Source: Dissophora ornata (taxonomy: Eukaryota > Mortierellomycota > Mortierellomycetes > Mortierellales > Mortierellaceae). Taken from it: a DNA stretch of 53,143 bases. The stretch covers positions 1 to 53,143 of the forward strand of contig MU616702.1 of assembly GCA_025201705.1 (NCBI GenBank). The letters are read 5' to 3'. The notes under the pieces were generated by a model. That model was not told the DNA's origin. It did no database searches and saw nothing but the letters and a program-made list of their open reading frames with translations. Shown here one piece after another: positions 21,587 to 33,033 of this stretch (its first letter is position 1; each line of letters begins with the position of its first letter). The translations under genes were made by a program, and so were the position numbers.

Positions 21587-23974
21587 TTAGTCGATCTTGA
21601 TACTTCCATAGATCTTTCTGACAAAGAAGAACGTCGAGAAGAATCCAATTGCGCCGCTCAGCACAAAGAACAACACGCTCATGATCGCTGTCCATCCAAA
21701 ATACAGCACCACGCTCGTGAATGACTTGATCTGCAGCGTCGTAAAGTAATACATGATTGAGTACAGAAAGATATAGATCGCCGATGCTCCCGATGTAAAG
21801 AACGCTCTCCACCACCAATGGTAATCCTCCGCGCACAAATGAAAGTAGCACATCAGGATCGTCACCTCCGCACACGTCAGGATCAGGATTCCAAACACCA
21901 GGAACAAGAAACCAAAGACATAGTAGATCTTGTGGAACCAGATTGAGTTCAGGATGAAGTAAAGCTCAATAAAAATGGCACCAAAGGGCAGGATGCCACC
22001 AATCATCATGGACGGGATCGGACGCAAGTAAAAGACCTGGTCAGGGATCTGGCGAGGAATCTGGTTAGCACGGACAGGCGTCTCAATCTTGGGACGTTGG
22101 AATCCCAGATAGGATCCAATGACCGAAAGAGGCGTCGAGACCAGAAACCAGAGCGCCGTAAGACCTAGGATGGTGCCAAAGGGCACGGCTCCAGACGAGT
22201 TTGCTCCTATGAGGAAAAAGTTGAGAGCAATGAAGGCACCGAAGATGACCCTATAGAAGTAACAATACATCCCAGAAGACAAGTGTTAGTCTAGTGAAAG
22301 ATACAAATATCACCAGTTCCCCGGAACAATCGTTAGTTCTATAATCATCGCAACACGGTGTAACACAAACAAAGGGGGAGAGCTTACGAGGGGAACAAGA
22401 ACGCGGTACCGACAACGTTACGCTTCCAGGCCTCGCCTCCAAACATCTTGTAGAGTCTTGCCGAGATAAAGCCCGCAACGACTCCAAAGAACATGTAGAA
22501 AACGATCATCACTGTCGCCAACGACCCGCGGTTGGAAGGTGACAAGAAGCCCAGTGCCGCAAACAGGATTGTGACGGATGCCATCAAGAACATCTGAGAT
22601 CCATTGCCAACGATGATGGAGAGCAACATGGGGTATGGGGGAGGACGGAAGATATCACCATGAACAAGCTTCCACCCAAAGTCCTCTTGAAAGTCTTCCT
22701 GGGCTTCCTGTTGGTTGTAGCGAGAAATATCCTTGTGCAAGGCCCTCAACAAAACCATGGCCACCATGCCAGTCAGGAAGAGCACGATAATGATCGAATT
22801 GACAAGAGAGAACCAGTGAATCCTGGGCTCACCCACGAGTAGGTACTTGTCCCATCGCGTCGCCCATGCGGTTTCCGCTTCCTGTAAAATTGACGGGAAA
22901 ATTAAAAAGAGTTATTATTAATAATCACAATGGGCCGGAATGTCGGAATGAAAAAAAGGGGTGGCGCATTCATTGTCAGTGGACAACATTGACAGGCAAA
23001 GCTGCTAACCTTCCAGGTCACGGAGTAGGTGTAAGTGACCTTGCTAGTCCTCTGTTCAGACAGAGTGACGCTAGCGACTTGCTCCTGCTCCTTGGTCCCG
23101 CAGAGTTCGGAACCTTCGACAGCATTGTCAATGCTACAGTGCAAAGGGTACGGCAGACAGTTGCAGTCATCGTTAGAAATGTTACGCCTTTGGAGAGCGA
23201 TCAATAAAGAAGCTGGTTTGGTATATTTTACCTGTAAGGCCTGACAGTGACGCCAACGACGCGAAGGGTGTCCTTTTGCCTGTTGTGGTGATAGTCAATC
23301 GCGATCTCATAATGGTTGTGCAGTATAGGTGTAACCTGATCCTCCTCACTACCCAGTGGGAATCCAATGGAGTAGAGCAGCTTATCCCGATCTTTTCCAG
23401 TTCCTTGCCGGACATGACCCACAGGCAGACCATCGATCAACCAGTTGACGGCGTAGTTCTCTTTAATCCTGTTGTTAATAAACTTGCTCTCCTCAGCACT
23501 AACATCCACGTCGCAAAGTTTCTCGCAAAGTTTTGGTTGCAGCATGTTGATCTACGGGGTTGAACGGTATAGATCATGGATTAGAGAGTAAGCCCTGGCT
23601 TTCTATTGACAGTTCGTCATTAGCAGACGTTTCCGATGGCCAAAGTTGTGCGGCGTTACCTTGTAAGGTGAGTCCCAGATGCGGTCGCCAAAGAGGATAC
23701 TTCCAAGAGACTCCGCCTGCGCGTGTTCACCATCCTTTGGTTTACAGAAATGGAACATGGAATCGTAGTAGTCGTAGGGGATGACTGATTTCAGCTCCGA
23801 GTCGGAGCCAGGCGTGAGAGCATTCACCATTAGGGGCACGGCATCCGAATCATGGTAATCTGTTGGGGCCACGCCAGGTAGGTAGAATGCATGCGAGAGG
23901 GTGGTGATGGTTCCGACGAGGGCAAGTGCGGCAACCCGGGTGAGGGTGTTCCAGCGGCGCGTTGACCCTGCCAT
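21587..23974 (-). CDS. TM9SF/EMP70 nine-transmembrane protein
   Basis: Five exons, 5' to 3' on the minus strand: 23974-23660, 23551-23232, 23133-23010, 22881-22388, 22250-21587, giving 638 residues, the usual size of TM9SF2/4. The start has a signal peptide (hydrophobic to about residue 29, then [11 protein letters not shown], typical of the family). The lumenal domain carries the conserved FCKP, DSPYK and VNWLIDGLP segments. Nine hydrophobic spans follow from about residue 285, including the loop [14 protein letters not shown]. The C terminus YGSIKID contains the KxD/E type signal that keeps these proteins in the Golgi. The role in endomembrane sorting, adhesion or nutrient response is known for the family. 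It is convergent with the RalGAP gene, with 202 nt between the stops. Confidence 0.93.
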
Positions 23975-24430
23975 GTTTGTCTCTCTATTTTTTCTTAGTT
24001 GTAGCAGAGTTGATGCAATCTGACGGCCAATAACTGCAGACGCGGTCGATAAAGTGATGTTGAAGATGGATTAGATGAGGATGGATTGTCGAAGCGACGG
24101 GAAGAATATACGACAGGATGGGTTGTGAGCTATCCAGGCCACTGTTCGGCGCTTATATTTTTTTCCTCTTTCCTTCTGCACGAGACAAAGGGGCATGGGG
24201 ATTGGCGCACGTATGAGCGACGGCTGGAGAAATGAGTGACACGTATTTGCGCGGATCAACTCCATTTTGGTGGCGCATCTGTCGAATGCTTGGTGGTTTA
24301 ATATTGTACTAAATATTATGCTACGGTGTGTGTTTGTCTAAAAGGTCACCCCTATCCTTGGTACGAAGGACTATTAAAAATATCAAAACAAGAGGGCTAT
24401 AGAATGCAAAAGGAGGAGAAAGATCGTTAT
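23975..24430. other. Promoter region of TM9SF gene and 3' flank of TDH
   Basis: No gene seen. The minus-strand upstream region of the TM9SF gene is C/T-rich near 23980-24000 and 24150-24180. The portion next to 24430 is A/T-rich, consistent with the 3' UTR of the dehydrogenase. Confidence 0.5.
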
Positions 24431-27010
24431 TTACGCAGCCATGGCAGCTGTTGTGGGTCCATTGTTCGAAGAAATCTTCTCGGCATCGACCTGGGCCTGG
24501 ATCTTGTCCAACATCAGCTTGACCATCTTCTCCAAGCCATATTCCTCCTTCCAGCCAAAGTCCCGTCTTGCCATCGAGTCATCCAAGGAGGCAGGCCAGG
24601 AGTCTGCGATTGCCTGACGGAAGTCAGGGTTTGCGGGGTCTGAGTATGAGATTGTGAAGTGGGGCAGATACTTCTGGATCTCTGCCGCCAACTCCGCAGG
24701 GGTAAACGAGACTGCCGCAATGTTGTAAACAGACATGGGCAACGGTGTTGGGTGTGTAAGGTGGTCGACTGTACCCTTGATGCAGTCGCTCAGGTACATC
24801 ATGGGGAGACGCGTGTCCTTGGACAGGAAGCAGTTGTAGTGGCCATGACGGATTGCATGGTGGAAGATGTCGACGGCGTAGTCGGTCGTTCCACCGCCTG
24901 GAGGGGTATCAGCGCTGAGGATGCCAGGATAGCGAGCCGATCTGAAATCGACACCAAACTTTTCACGATAGTACTACAAGCGAACACATATATTTGTTTA
25001 GACAAATCTCCGTGCATGCCATCAAATGCAATCAAATAAGCGAGTACAAGTAATTACCTCGCCGAGGAGTTCATTGTACAACTTGGTGATACCATAAATG
25101 GTATTGGGGCGCATAATCGTGAGATCTGGGGTGTTGTCCTTGGGTGTCGAGGGGCCAAAGGCACCGATGGTCGAGGGCGAGTACAGTCTAAGGCGGTGGA
25201 CCTTTGCAAGCTCCAGCACGTTCTGGAAGCCGATCATGTTAACGCTCAGGGCCTGAGCGTAGTTCTTTTCTGCCACAGCAGAGAGCAGTGCCGAGTAATG
25301 CACAATCCAGTCTACAAAGTATCGAATAAACGAACGAATGGGCGGGTTAACAGCCTAAAACGAGACTAGGCGAGAATGAGGACCCCTCCGACGGCCCTGA
25401 GTGAAGAGGGACTGAAAGAAGAAAAGGAATCTTGAAATGGCAAGACATGTGGTGTGATGCGCAGTGCATTCGGAGCACTAAAAATAGTGGACAGAAAAGT
25501 TCCCAGGATGCCGCACCGTTTGTTTCATTCCTCTTTTTGTCCGTTTGGCTCTCAAACTGAACCTTTTCTCCCAAGCCTCGACAAGGTTGCCTGTGCGGGT
25601 TATACCAGCGGCGCCACGTGGGGGTGCCACAGACACTGGTGCTCCGTTTTCATTTTCCCACACCGCGAGCAGCCTCCCCTGAAAAAAAAACTGTGGGGTA
25701 GATCACGAGCTGACTTACCGATGCGCCAGTCGACAACAATGCGCTCGAGGAGCGCATAGTTCATGACATCGGCATATACAAAGGGACCATTGGCGACAAA
25801 CTCATCCGAGGCTTTGCGGACATCAGACGCAACCACGTTCTCGTTGCCGTACATTCCGCTGTATGGAGAATAATGTAAACATGCTAGTTAGTAATCGTCC
25901 TCGTGGAGTAATATCGGTCATGGGGTAGTATGACAAATTCACTATGCGTTTGGGTCATCGGCAAAGAAAAAAGAGTCGGAACAGAAGAAAAGAATATGTG
26001 CCAAAAGTACGAAACAAAACCGAGGAGTGAGTTAATAGCAAAAGAACCGATACGACCAGCGCAAGGGATATGAGATGATCAGTGAGCAAATACGACGAGA
26101 AATGGCAACGTATTGATACAATATTTCGCCATCACTCCCGTGCCTGTTCAGATCCACCTTTCCATCCAACACCAGCAGGTACTCTATCAGTGTCATTTCG
26201 CTATATTCTCTTGTTTTGTTCTTCCTTTTGATGAGAATAAATCAGCTTTGCTATTTATGGTCCGGCGTGTGAATGATTCTCGTTGCTCTTGCAGCTTTGT
26301 CCATGCTCTCTGTCACCAACAATCCAAATATTGAACTGTGGGAAGAAATTGAGGAAGGGACTATGCTGCTGTTGAAATGCTTCTCGTGTTGGGGGTACAT
26401 GTCATTGGTACTGTGCAACGTGCAGCAGCTTGTTGTGCAACCACACTTGTCAAACAGCTGAGCAACTCAAGGAGTAATAAAAGCCGACCAAAACAAACAG
26501 CAACAAACAACAACAAAGCACCAGCCCGAAAAGGTCTTCAAAGGACAGACAAAGTTGTGGACCCTTGTTCTTACCGGAGCTCCTTGACCAATCCAGAGCC
26601 AAGTTGACCCAAGGATCCTATTGTGAAAAACGGACAGAAAAGAACCAGGAGGTGAGTGTGAATAATGAGGATATTTTCCAACCGCACCAAGATCGGCATC
26701 CAGGCCCGCTGAGCACATCGTCCAATTTGAAATACACATTCGTCTCACTTCAGAGCCTTTTTGTTGTTTTGTTGAGCTTACCAGTCACTAAAACCCTGGG
26801 GTGGCGAGCTGCGGCCGAATGGGTTGATGTAGAGGAGTACTGGGGAGGTGGGGGAGGAGAGAGAGCAGAGGACGAGATGGAGAAGAGCCTGGTTGCAGCA
26901 GCGGCGTGCCTGTAGCGCATTGAAGGGGCAGCCGCAACTGTCCTGGCCAGGGGGTGTCTGAGGATCCTGGAGGACGATGCAAGCATTGACGCTGTTGTGC
27001 TCTTGAACAT
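24431..27010 (-). CDS. TDH: L-threonine 3-dehydrogenase, mitochondrial
   Basis: Five exons on the minus strand: 27010-26782, 26617-26575, 25858-25719, 25311-25058, 24973-24431, giving 402 residues. It oxidises L-threonine with NAD+ to 2-amino-3-ketobutyrate in mitochondria. The first about 68 residues are Ser/Arg/Ala-rich without acidic residues, a targeting peptide. The Rossmann motif G77-S-L-G80-Q-L-G83 is built across the junction of exon 1 and a 43-nt second exon. Further family blocks are HYSALLSAV, PSTIGAFGP, the catalytic YxxxK (Y210, K214), RYPGILSAD, GGGTTDYAV and RQAIADSWP. This is the short-chain epimerase-like animal/bacterial type, not the zinc alcohol-dehydrogenase type. The introns flanking exon 3 are long for this window, at 716 and 407 nt. 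Confidence 0.93.
25859..26574 (-). other. Long intron 2 of TDH
   Basis: This 716-nt intron lies between the 43-nt exon 2 and exon 3, with good GT-AG ends. Most other introns here are near 100 nt. No coding sequence or known RNA was recognised in it. Confidence 0.7.
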
Positions 27011-28627
27011 GGTTCTGTGTATCGACGGGATGTATGAAATGAGATAGATGGAAGGGGGTGGAGGGAGTAGGACGACGAGTTGGGTATGAGAGAGAAAAAC
27101 GAGAGAGAGAGAGACGAAGTGGAGGGTGAAAACGACAAGAATTTAAGCGGCCTCTGGTTGGGTTGATAAGGGCCAGGCGCAGTTTGTTTTATGAACGACA
27201 AACAGGCTGACCGTGGAAAAATTTTACTGCCTTGCTAAAATAAAACTGAATAATCATGTTTTCAGTTACAGAGACAGGCACCTTCCCAGTTGGTGATAGC
27301 TCGCCCATGCAATGAGTGGCTCCAGTCCTGTCCTCTCTCGCTCGAGCCAAAGCCCTTCCCAAAAGAAGCGGACAATTCCACACACTCCATCGCACCAACA
27401 TACTACCCGCAACGTACCAGCCATTCCACCACTCAGAAAAGAGGCTGGGCAATAGCACTGCCAACAGCCCCGAGAAGGAGAACAACAGCACGGCAACAAT
27501 AAATTTTGTGTCTCTGATGACTCCGATTTTACAGCTCTCCCCCTCCCGCCCTTGAAGCCATGAGTCATGGACTATCAGGCACAATAACTTGTGAACTACG
27601 AACGCTTGAACAGAAATAGGACAATTGACATGCAGAGCGTGCATGCCACACTATTTGGAGCCCCATGGTGGTTGGATCTCATCACGCATAGCCTCAGGTG
27701 TCAACGATCGCAACTATCTTTTACTGTCGCTATCAAGAAGTTGAAGCTCAGCAAAAATAAAATAAGAAACATCTCGGTTTAAGGGCATTATTTACTGACA
27801 AAGTGTAGGAGGTAATCAGGGCCGATTAGACGTCATCATCGAAAGGCTTGAGGGAATCAGTCGACACTTGAAACGGGATGGGCATGGCGCTGAGGTGAAT
27901 GTGTTCTGACAGAGAAGAGGAATTAGCGATGGCGAGGAACCGCTTGTACAGAAGAAAAGATAGGATGATGGAGATAATGCTGGAAAGGGATTGCACATTT
28001 CCTCGAAGTAACATGACCGCATATGTTCGTGCTTCACACGCTAGTTAAGGCCTAGGCTATCATTAGGACACTTGCCCATAATTATGCGTATTGCTGTCTC
28101 ACAGAGTGTATGTTTGAGGCTCGCGAGACACGATGTGTTGGCGGCATGGAACATCTAGAAATAAATAGTAGAAAATTGTAGGGCATTTTCTCAATTACGT
28201 TTGGCCAAAAGGCCTCACATGTTTGCAGTTTTGTCAGCAAACAAACAGGTATTGACGTGTTTGAACCTTGATTACAATACGGCCTATAGAAATCGGTATT
28301 GAGCCGATCTTTGACGTTTGTGTTGCTGAGCGCGAGTTGTCTGGTAGATAACCATTGACTCAGAACCAATATTCCGACCAAGGAGGAAAGCAAGCACTCT
28401 TGCCTCATGATGCACCACCAATTTATTCTTCGTGCTCTCGATGACTTGAACAATTTTTTTCAGCAATTCGTAATAGGCGCTCCTTGCGCTGTCGCCGCTC
28501 ATATAACATTTATCGCTTTTCATGTGTACAAAATGAGATCAAGGTGAACACCATTGATGAAATTAACTCATTGGTGAATTGATCGGTCAAGGTGGCCAGA
28601 GCATTGCTCCCACCCCTACAACTCTGG
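27011..28627. other. Intergenic region, GA-rich promoter of TDH plus unexplained sequence
   Basis: The first about 110 nt are GA-rich on this strand (CT-rich for the TDH transcript), notably 27087-27120. The rest, up to the protease stop, has only short frames. One of them, at 28284-28523 (-), is listed separately. Confidence 0.45.
28284..28523 (-). CDS. Small hypothetical frame, possible gene fragment (79 aa)
   Basis: ATG at 28523 opens a 79-codon frame. Its first 57 residues have ordinary protein-like composition (for example KLVVHHEARVLAFLLGR) and are not low-complexity. No domain, partner exon or neighbour support was found, and the region around it shows no matching frame. It could be a decayed exon, a transposon fragment or chance. 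Confidence 0.15.
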   Translation of the reverse strand: MKSDKCYMSGDSARSAYYELLKKIVQVIESTKNKLVVHHEARVLAFLLGRNIGSESMVIYQTTRAQQHKRQRSAQYRFL

Positions 28628-30911
28628 TCATTGTATGGCGGTGAGAACTGGAAAAGAAGTAATCAAGAGAATCGATATTCTAATGTTTATTTTTTCCGCT
28701 AGCATTGCGAACTGAAGCAAAGCGTGGGACTTGATGTGTCGTGCACGCCAGAGCCTTTTGAACCTATGAGTGTTTCTTATTGGTTTTTTTTTTTCGGACC
28801 GCGCGCCCTCGATTCCAGCTTTTATCTCCTCGATTAGTTCCCATCCTACCCTCATATTTACACTTTGTTTCTCCATGGTCTTGACTCTAGAACCTTCGTC
28901 CTTGTCCTTGCTCTGAAGTGAGCTCTCCTTAGATGCGAACCTGAGCGGCGCGATACCGACGCGTTGGTTCTCCTGGTCAAAGACCACATAGTTGTTCTTG
29001 ATAAACAAATCTCCGATGATCATGAAATAGGCGCTGCTGGGTTGGATCCCTGAGAAGCAGAGTTTTGTGGGACTGTCAGCCCTCAACAACTTGCTTTGTT
29101 CGCTGCTGCTAGAGCCCTCTTTTGACCGATCAAAAGCTGAAAGAAAGCTATTAGAACCCTCTGTGCCTTCGCTTCCATCGCTTGAGCCTTCAGGTTTGTC
29201 CTGTTCGACTTCTTCTCGGACCAGATCCTCAAATGGAATCGCGAATCGATGACCCTCGATCTCCAACTCGACTTTATTCTCCATATCGGTGAGATCACAG
29301 GGCAATGCCCATGATTGACCATAAACCTTGACAGCGCCTGGAATGAGCGCATGAATAGCAGAGCAGAGTCGCTCAGGCACGATCATAAGTGTCGTTCCTG
29401 TATCCATAATGCCTGCAATGTTTGAGTGGACGTTGTCTTCAGTGATGCGGACATTGTTTGCTGGTGTTAAGAAGGTAGACGTCCTGGATGTCGAAAAGTC
29501 CGCGCGTTTTCCGGCCACGAGGACGTTCTCGACATTGATCTGCCAGTACTTTGGTTTTGTCACGTTTGTGTAGACGATGCTGTAACCTTCCCGGACTCGA
29601 CTTTCATCGATACCTCCAAAAATTACCTCACCACCGCCTTCCCCGTTGTTGATATTGTCGGTGCCGCTACTGTTGCTGTTGCGAGGGTTCTTGCCTAGAT
29701 AGAAGCTAAACACTCCACGACTAACCAACTTTTGATCCATCATATTCTCGAACACCGTCATTGTCTTTTGCAGCCCGTCACTCGCTGTCGTGGCCACCGG
29801 AGACAATGCTCCGAACGCCAGTCCCATGACTCCATCAATCATATCATCGAAATTAGCGCTTTCACTGGTAACCAGTGCCAACTGTTGGTTTAAGACCGCG
29901 ATGTTCCCAACCTGGACGTGGTCGCGGCCTAGATACCCTTCCGCATGGGAGAGGTCGCTGTAAGTGATGTGCCAGCTGTTGGAGGATGAGATCGTGGGAA
30001 ATGACGGATCTGCAGAGACGGAAGTTGACGAGCTGTTGTTGCTGTTGATGTTGATATTGATGTTGATATTGATGTCGTTGTTGATGTCGTTGTTGTTATT
30101 GTTGTTACTGTTGCTGTTGTTGCTGTTATTGTTGCTGTAGTTGTAGTTGTTGTTGAGGCCGTTCTCGTAGTCACTGTTGAGGCGGAAGGAGTGGGAGGCA
30201 GAGGGGTCGTAGCGGGTGGTGCCAGAGCATTCGTTACAGCCCTTGGATGACAGTATGAATTTTGACGATCCTGTGTCAAAGTCAATCTTCGTCACAACAA
30301 CCATAATAAAAGCCGCAGCGTGTTATTAACAATGTTGTATCAATGGGTGCAAGGAACATAGTATAACAACCGCGCTTATCTCTGATGCAGGGGTCATCTC
30401 TATTACCTTGAATGCTTGAAGTGGTTCACCAACCATCACTGTGCCAAAGTACTGTTGTTAGATGAAGGAGTCAGCATGAAGTCTTTCTTCTCAATAAACA
30501 TCGAAGGTACATACTCTCGATTTCCTACCTCGCGGTCAAACTCAAAGTCGACCAAGGGGATACGAGCTACGCCGACTTCATCTCCTCCCACAAGTCGAAA
30601 ACGTTGCATGCCCTTTGCTCCCCCAGTAATACGCGATCCACTGATCCCGTACTTGCGCAAAGTATGAACCCAACGCCCGACCGTCGATGGACGACGCGCC
30701 CCATGGACTGTCGTGATGGGGATTCTGTGTTCCAAGTTCAAGATGAATTTGATCAATACATTGGACTGTAGGGTAGGAACAGGATATCATAACTGGAGAA
30801 TGCCAACTTGAACGTGAACCATTACTTTAGGACATCGGAAAGGTTGGCTGCGTTGGCTGTCTGTGTAGCAACGAGCGCGAGTGCGCTAGCAATTCCAAGA
30901 CTCAGTTTCAT
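28628..30911 (-). CDS. Secreted pepsin-like aspartic protease (family A1)
   Basis: Four exons on the minus strand: 30911-30826, 30724-30529, 30451-30407, 30286-28628, giving 661 residues. A signal peptide (MKLSLGIASALALVATQTANA) is followed by a basic propeptide to about residue 94. The third exon is only 45 nt (YFGTVMVGEPLQAFK) and leads into the first active site, D113-T-G-S. The second active site is D404-T-G-T. The flap-like SWHITYSD segment and GVMGLAF are present. Between the first site and the flap sits an Asn/Ile/Ser-rich insertion from a simple repeat (about residues 145-195). The C terminus carries a Ser/Lys/Glu-rich extension past the catalytic fold and no clear GPI signal. The splice choice for the propeptide exon (AG before AATCCCC) was forced by reading phase. 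Confidence 0.88.
30028..30158 (-). repeat. Trinucleotide-rich Asn/Ile-coding repeat
   Basis: Degenerate GTT/ATT/GAT repeat on the plus strand. It encodes Asn runs and alternating Asn-Ile in the protease. Confidence 0.85.
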
Positions 30912-31341
30912 TCGGTGGTCTTTTGCAAATGGGTACGACAAACGCTTTGTATATGGGTACTTTTTTTAGCGCCTGAGTATGTGGCAATAAAGGAAGGGTA
31001 AGTACTGGCCAACGTTGCACGAGGCGAAAACAAAACAAGACAAAGATATAGTCAAGAGACGGATTAATCTGCAACCTCGACTTAAAGCATTGAGGGCTAT
31101 TCTATGCATCTGCATGTAGCATAACATTCCATGTTCCATGTTGTGCTGAATAACGGCGTCAGCTTGATGGTTTTATTGTTCTCTTGTATGCGATCCTTTT
31201 GTCGATCATTGCATCGCTAATGTTCTAATCCAGGCCACATTCTCATCAAAAATATGGTGACAACCAGATATTCTGCTCGATCAGGCAAGGGTTTTCTACA
31301 CGCGCGATTTTTATTAAGCTTGAGGTAGTTTCTTTTTCCCT
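30912..31341. other. Intergenic region upstream of the protease
   Basis: Contains the minus-strand promoter of the protease and the 3' flank of the next minus-strand gene. No further gene or clear motif was seen. Confidence 0.5.
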
Positions 31342-33033
31342 CTACACCGAGAGTGACATTATCGCCTGAGCCGCCCTGGGAGCCATCTCTGCAACAACGC
31401 CTCCTTGTTTGTGGCCCAACTGACGCATCAACGCAGTCAACCGCCTCAACGCCACCTCTAACACCAGCTTCTGCTCTGTCTCATCCAACGTCTTTTCTTC
31501 ACCCTCCTCTATTTCCTTTGCTTTCTTATCCTCCTCCTCTTTGGCGCGCTCGTCTGCTTCTTGCTTCTCCTGTACCAGCGTCTCCATCCAAGCCTGAAGC
31601 ATATCGCCCTCAAATACGTCGTCATTATAGACCTGCCCCACCCGCTCTATCGGTTCCTGAGTAGGCTGGTTCATGGGCATTGACATCGTGTCCGACACGG
31701 GGAACTGGTGCGGCTGGTAGTGCTGAGGCAATGGTGCCTGGATAGGTTGCATAGTTAATGCGCCCCGAGAATGCATATGTGTATCTTCTGCAAGGGACAG
31801 AATGGTCGTAGGGTCTGACAAATCTTGACCGTCGTGTTTCGTGTCAAACATGAACCCACATGTTTTAAGGGACTCTCTTCGACTAGATTGCGATGCTGCG
31901 ACAGCTGCCTGGGTATACTCCTCTGACCAGTCACTTCCCGTCATGGTCAATTTAATCAAAGCGTGCTGCTCATCTGGCGATGCGACGCTATGTCCCCGAT
32001 AGTGATACTGGCCACCGTCATCATGGTGGGCGGCCTCAAATTCCAACAATGCCGCTTCGGTCTCAATTGCCCATGGCGCTAGCGGCCACGACGAATGGGC
32101 TGACACCGCAGCATGCCTGTATGCCGATGATCCAGTTGCTGATACTGATGCTGACGAAATTGTCGTCATATCTGCTGACAAGCTAGAAGTGACATGCGTC
32201 ATATTCCAAATCTGATCCATTCCATCAAGGGTAGCACTCCGATCCAAATCCAACAACACCTGCTCTTGCTGCGAGGACGCCCGCATCCCCTGTTGCTGTT
32301 GCTCTTCGCCCCATTGGCGGTGACTCTTCTGATTTAATTGGTACTGCTCCTGTTGTATCTGCTGTCCTGAAGAAGCGTACGGGTTATTGTGCCTTGCCTC
32401 CAAATGATCCTCCAATCGACTTTTGCTAGGGTACTTGCCCGCCAGGTCAAAGTCAGCCCACATTTGTTCCGAGAAATCCATAATGGGTCCTAATCCATCT
32501 CGACGGTCCTGACTTCTGAGCAATGCCTCACGGGCATAGTATTCTTGTCGCTGCTTCAGATGCTCAGAGATATCAGCATTGGCTCCTCCATGATGGTGAT
32601 TTTGGTGGTATTGATTAAAGACATGTGATGGGGCTGCAGAAGCAGAATCAGGGGTTTCGAAGATCTTGAATTCGTCCTGCAGCTGGGTATATGAGATGCG
32701 ATCCTTTTGTGTACAACGACCTCCGGCGACGAACGAGGCCGAAACGGGAGAAGGAGATGAACACAAGGACGACGATGATGATGACGAGGTGGAGGAAGGG
32801 AAAAGGTGGTGGTGTCCTCTGTTTGCCGCTGATTGCTTGTCAAAGCTGTGCTGCTGGCGGTACTGCCGACTGTTATTGTCAAGGCTACTGGAATTGAGAC
32901 GAGAGTCGGTCTGCAGGTCCGAGAGCTCTTGTTCGTAGAAATGAGCGAGGGCCTGGAAGGGGTTCGCGGAAGCAGACGACGAGGAGGAGCTGCTTCCACC
33001 TTTACCGGCTGACTGGAAGAGAAGACTGGCCAT
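31342..33033 (-). CDS. Hypothetical Ser/Gln/His-rich protein, 563 aa
   Basis: Single exon with ATG at 33033 and stop at 31342. Not recognised. It has a poly-Ser run near the N terminus (residues 14-20), followed by NPFQALAHFYEQELSDLQ. Long Gln/His/Ser-rich stretches follow, then two short tryptophan motifs, MWADFDLAGKY and DWSEEYTQAA. An acidic-basic predicted coiled coil of about 45 residues (EKQEADERAKEEEDKKAKE) and a helical C-terminal 45 residues complete it. The WxxEY-type motif resembles the WxxxF/Y repeats by which Pex5 or Pex20 bind Pex13/Pex14, but there is no TPR domain or N-terminal cysteine, so a peroxin role is only a guess. No signal peptide or membrane span. Length and start are well supported by the long open frame. 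Confidence 0.72.
   Translation of the reverse strand: MASLLFQSAGKGGSSSSSSSASANPFQALAHFYEQELSDLQTDSRLNSSSLDNNSRQYRQQHSFDKQSAANRGHHHLFPSSTSSSSSSSLCSSPSPVSASFVAGGRCTQKDRISYTQLQDEFKIFETPDSASAAPSHVFNQYHQNHHHGGANADISEHLKQRQEYYAREALLRSQDRRDGLGPIMDFSEQMWADFDLAGKYPSKSRLEDHLEARHNNPYASSGQQIQQEQYQLNQKSHRQWGEEQQQQGMRASSQQEQVLLDLDRSATLDGMDQIWNMTHVTSSLSADMTTISSASVSATGSSAYRHAAVSAHSSWPLAPWAIETEAALLEFEAAHHDDGGQYHYRGHSVASPDEQHALIKLTMTGSDWSEEYTQAAVAASQSSRRESLKTCGFMFDTKHDGQDLSDPTTILSLAEDTHMHSRGALTMQPIQAPLPQHYQPHQFPVSDTMSMPMNQPTQEPIERVGQVYNDDVFEGDMLQAWMETLVQEKQEADERAKEEEDKKAKEIEEGEEKTLDETEQKLVLEVALRRLTALMRQLGHKQGGVVAEMAPRAAQAIMSLSV

Noticed and set aside
30725..30825. Apparent 1-nt frame conflict between signal peptide and propeptide exons of the protease
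   Set aside because: Using the acceptor CACAG at 30725-30729 (minus) instead of the earlier CTACAG resolves the phase, so no frameshift is needed.
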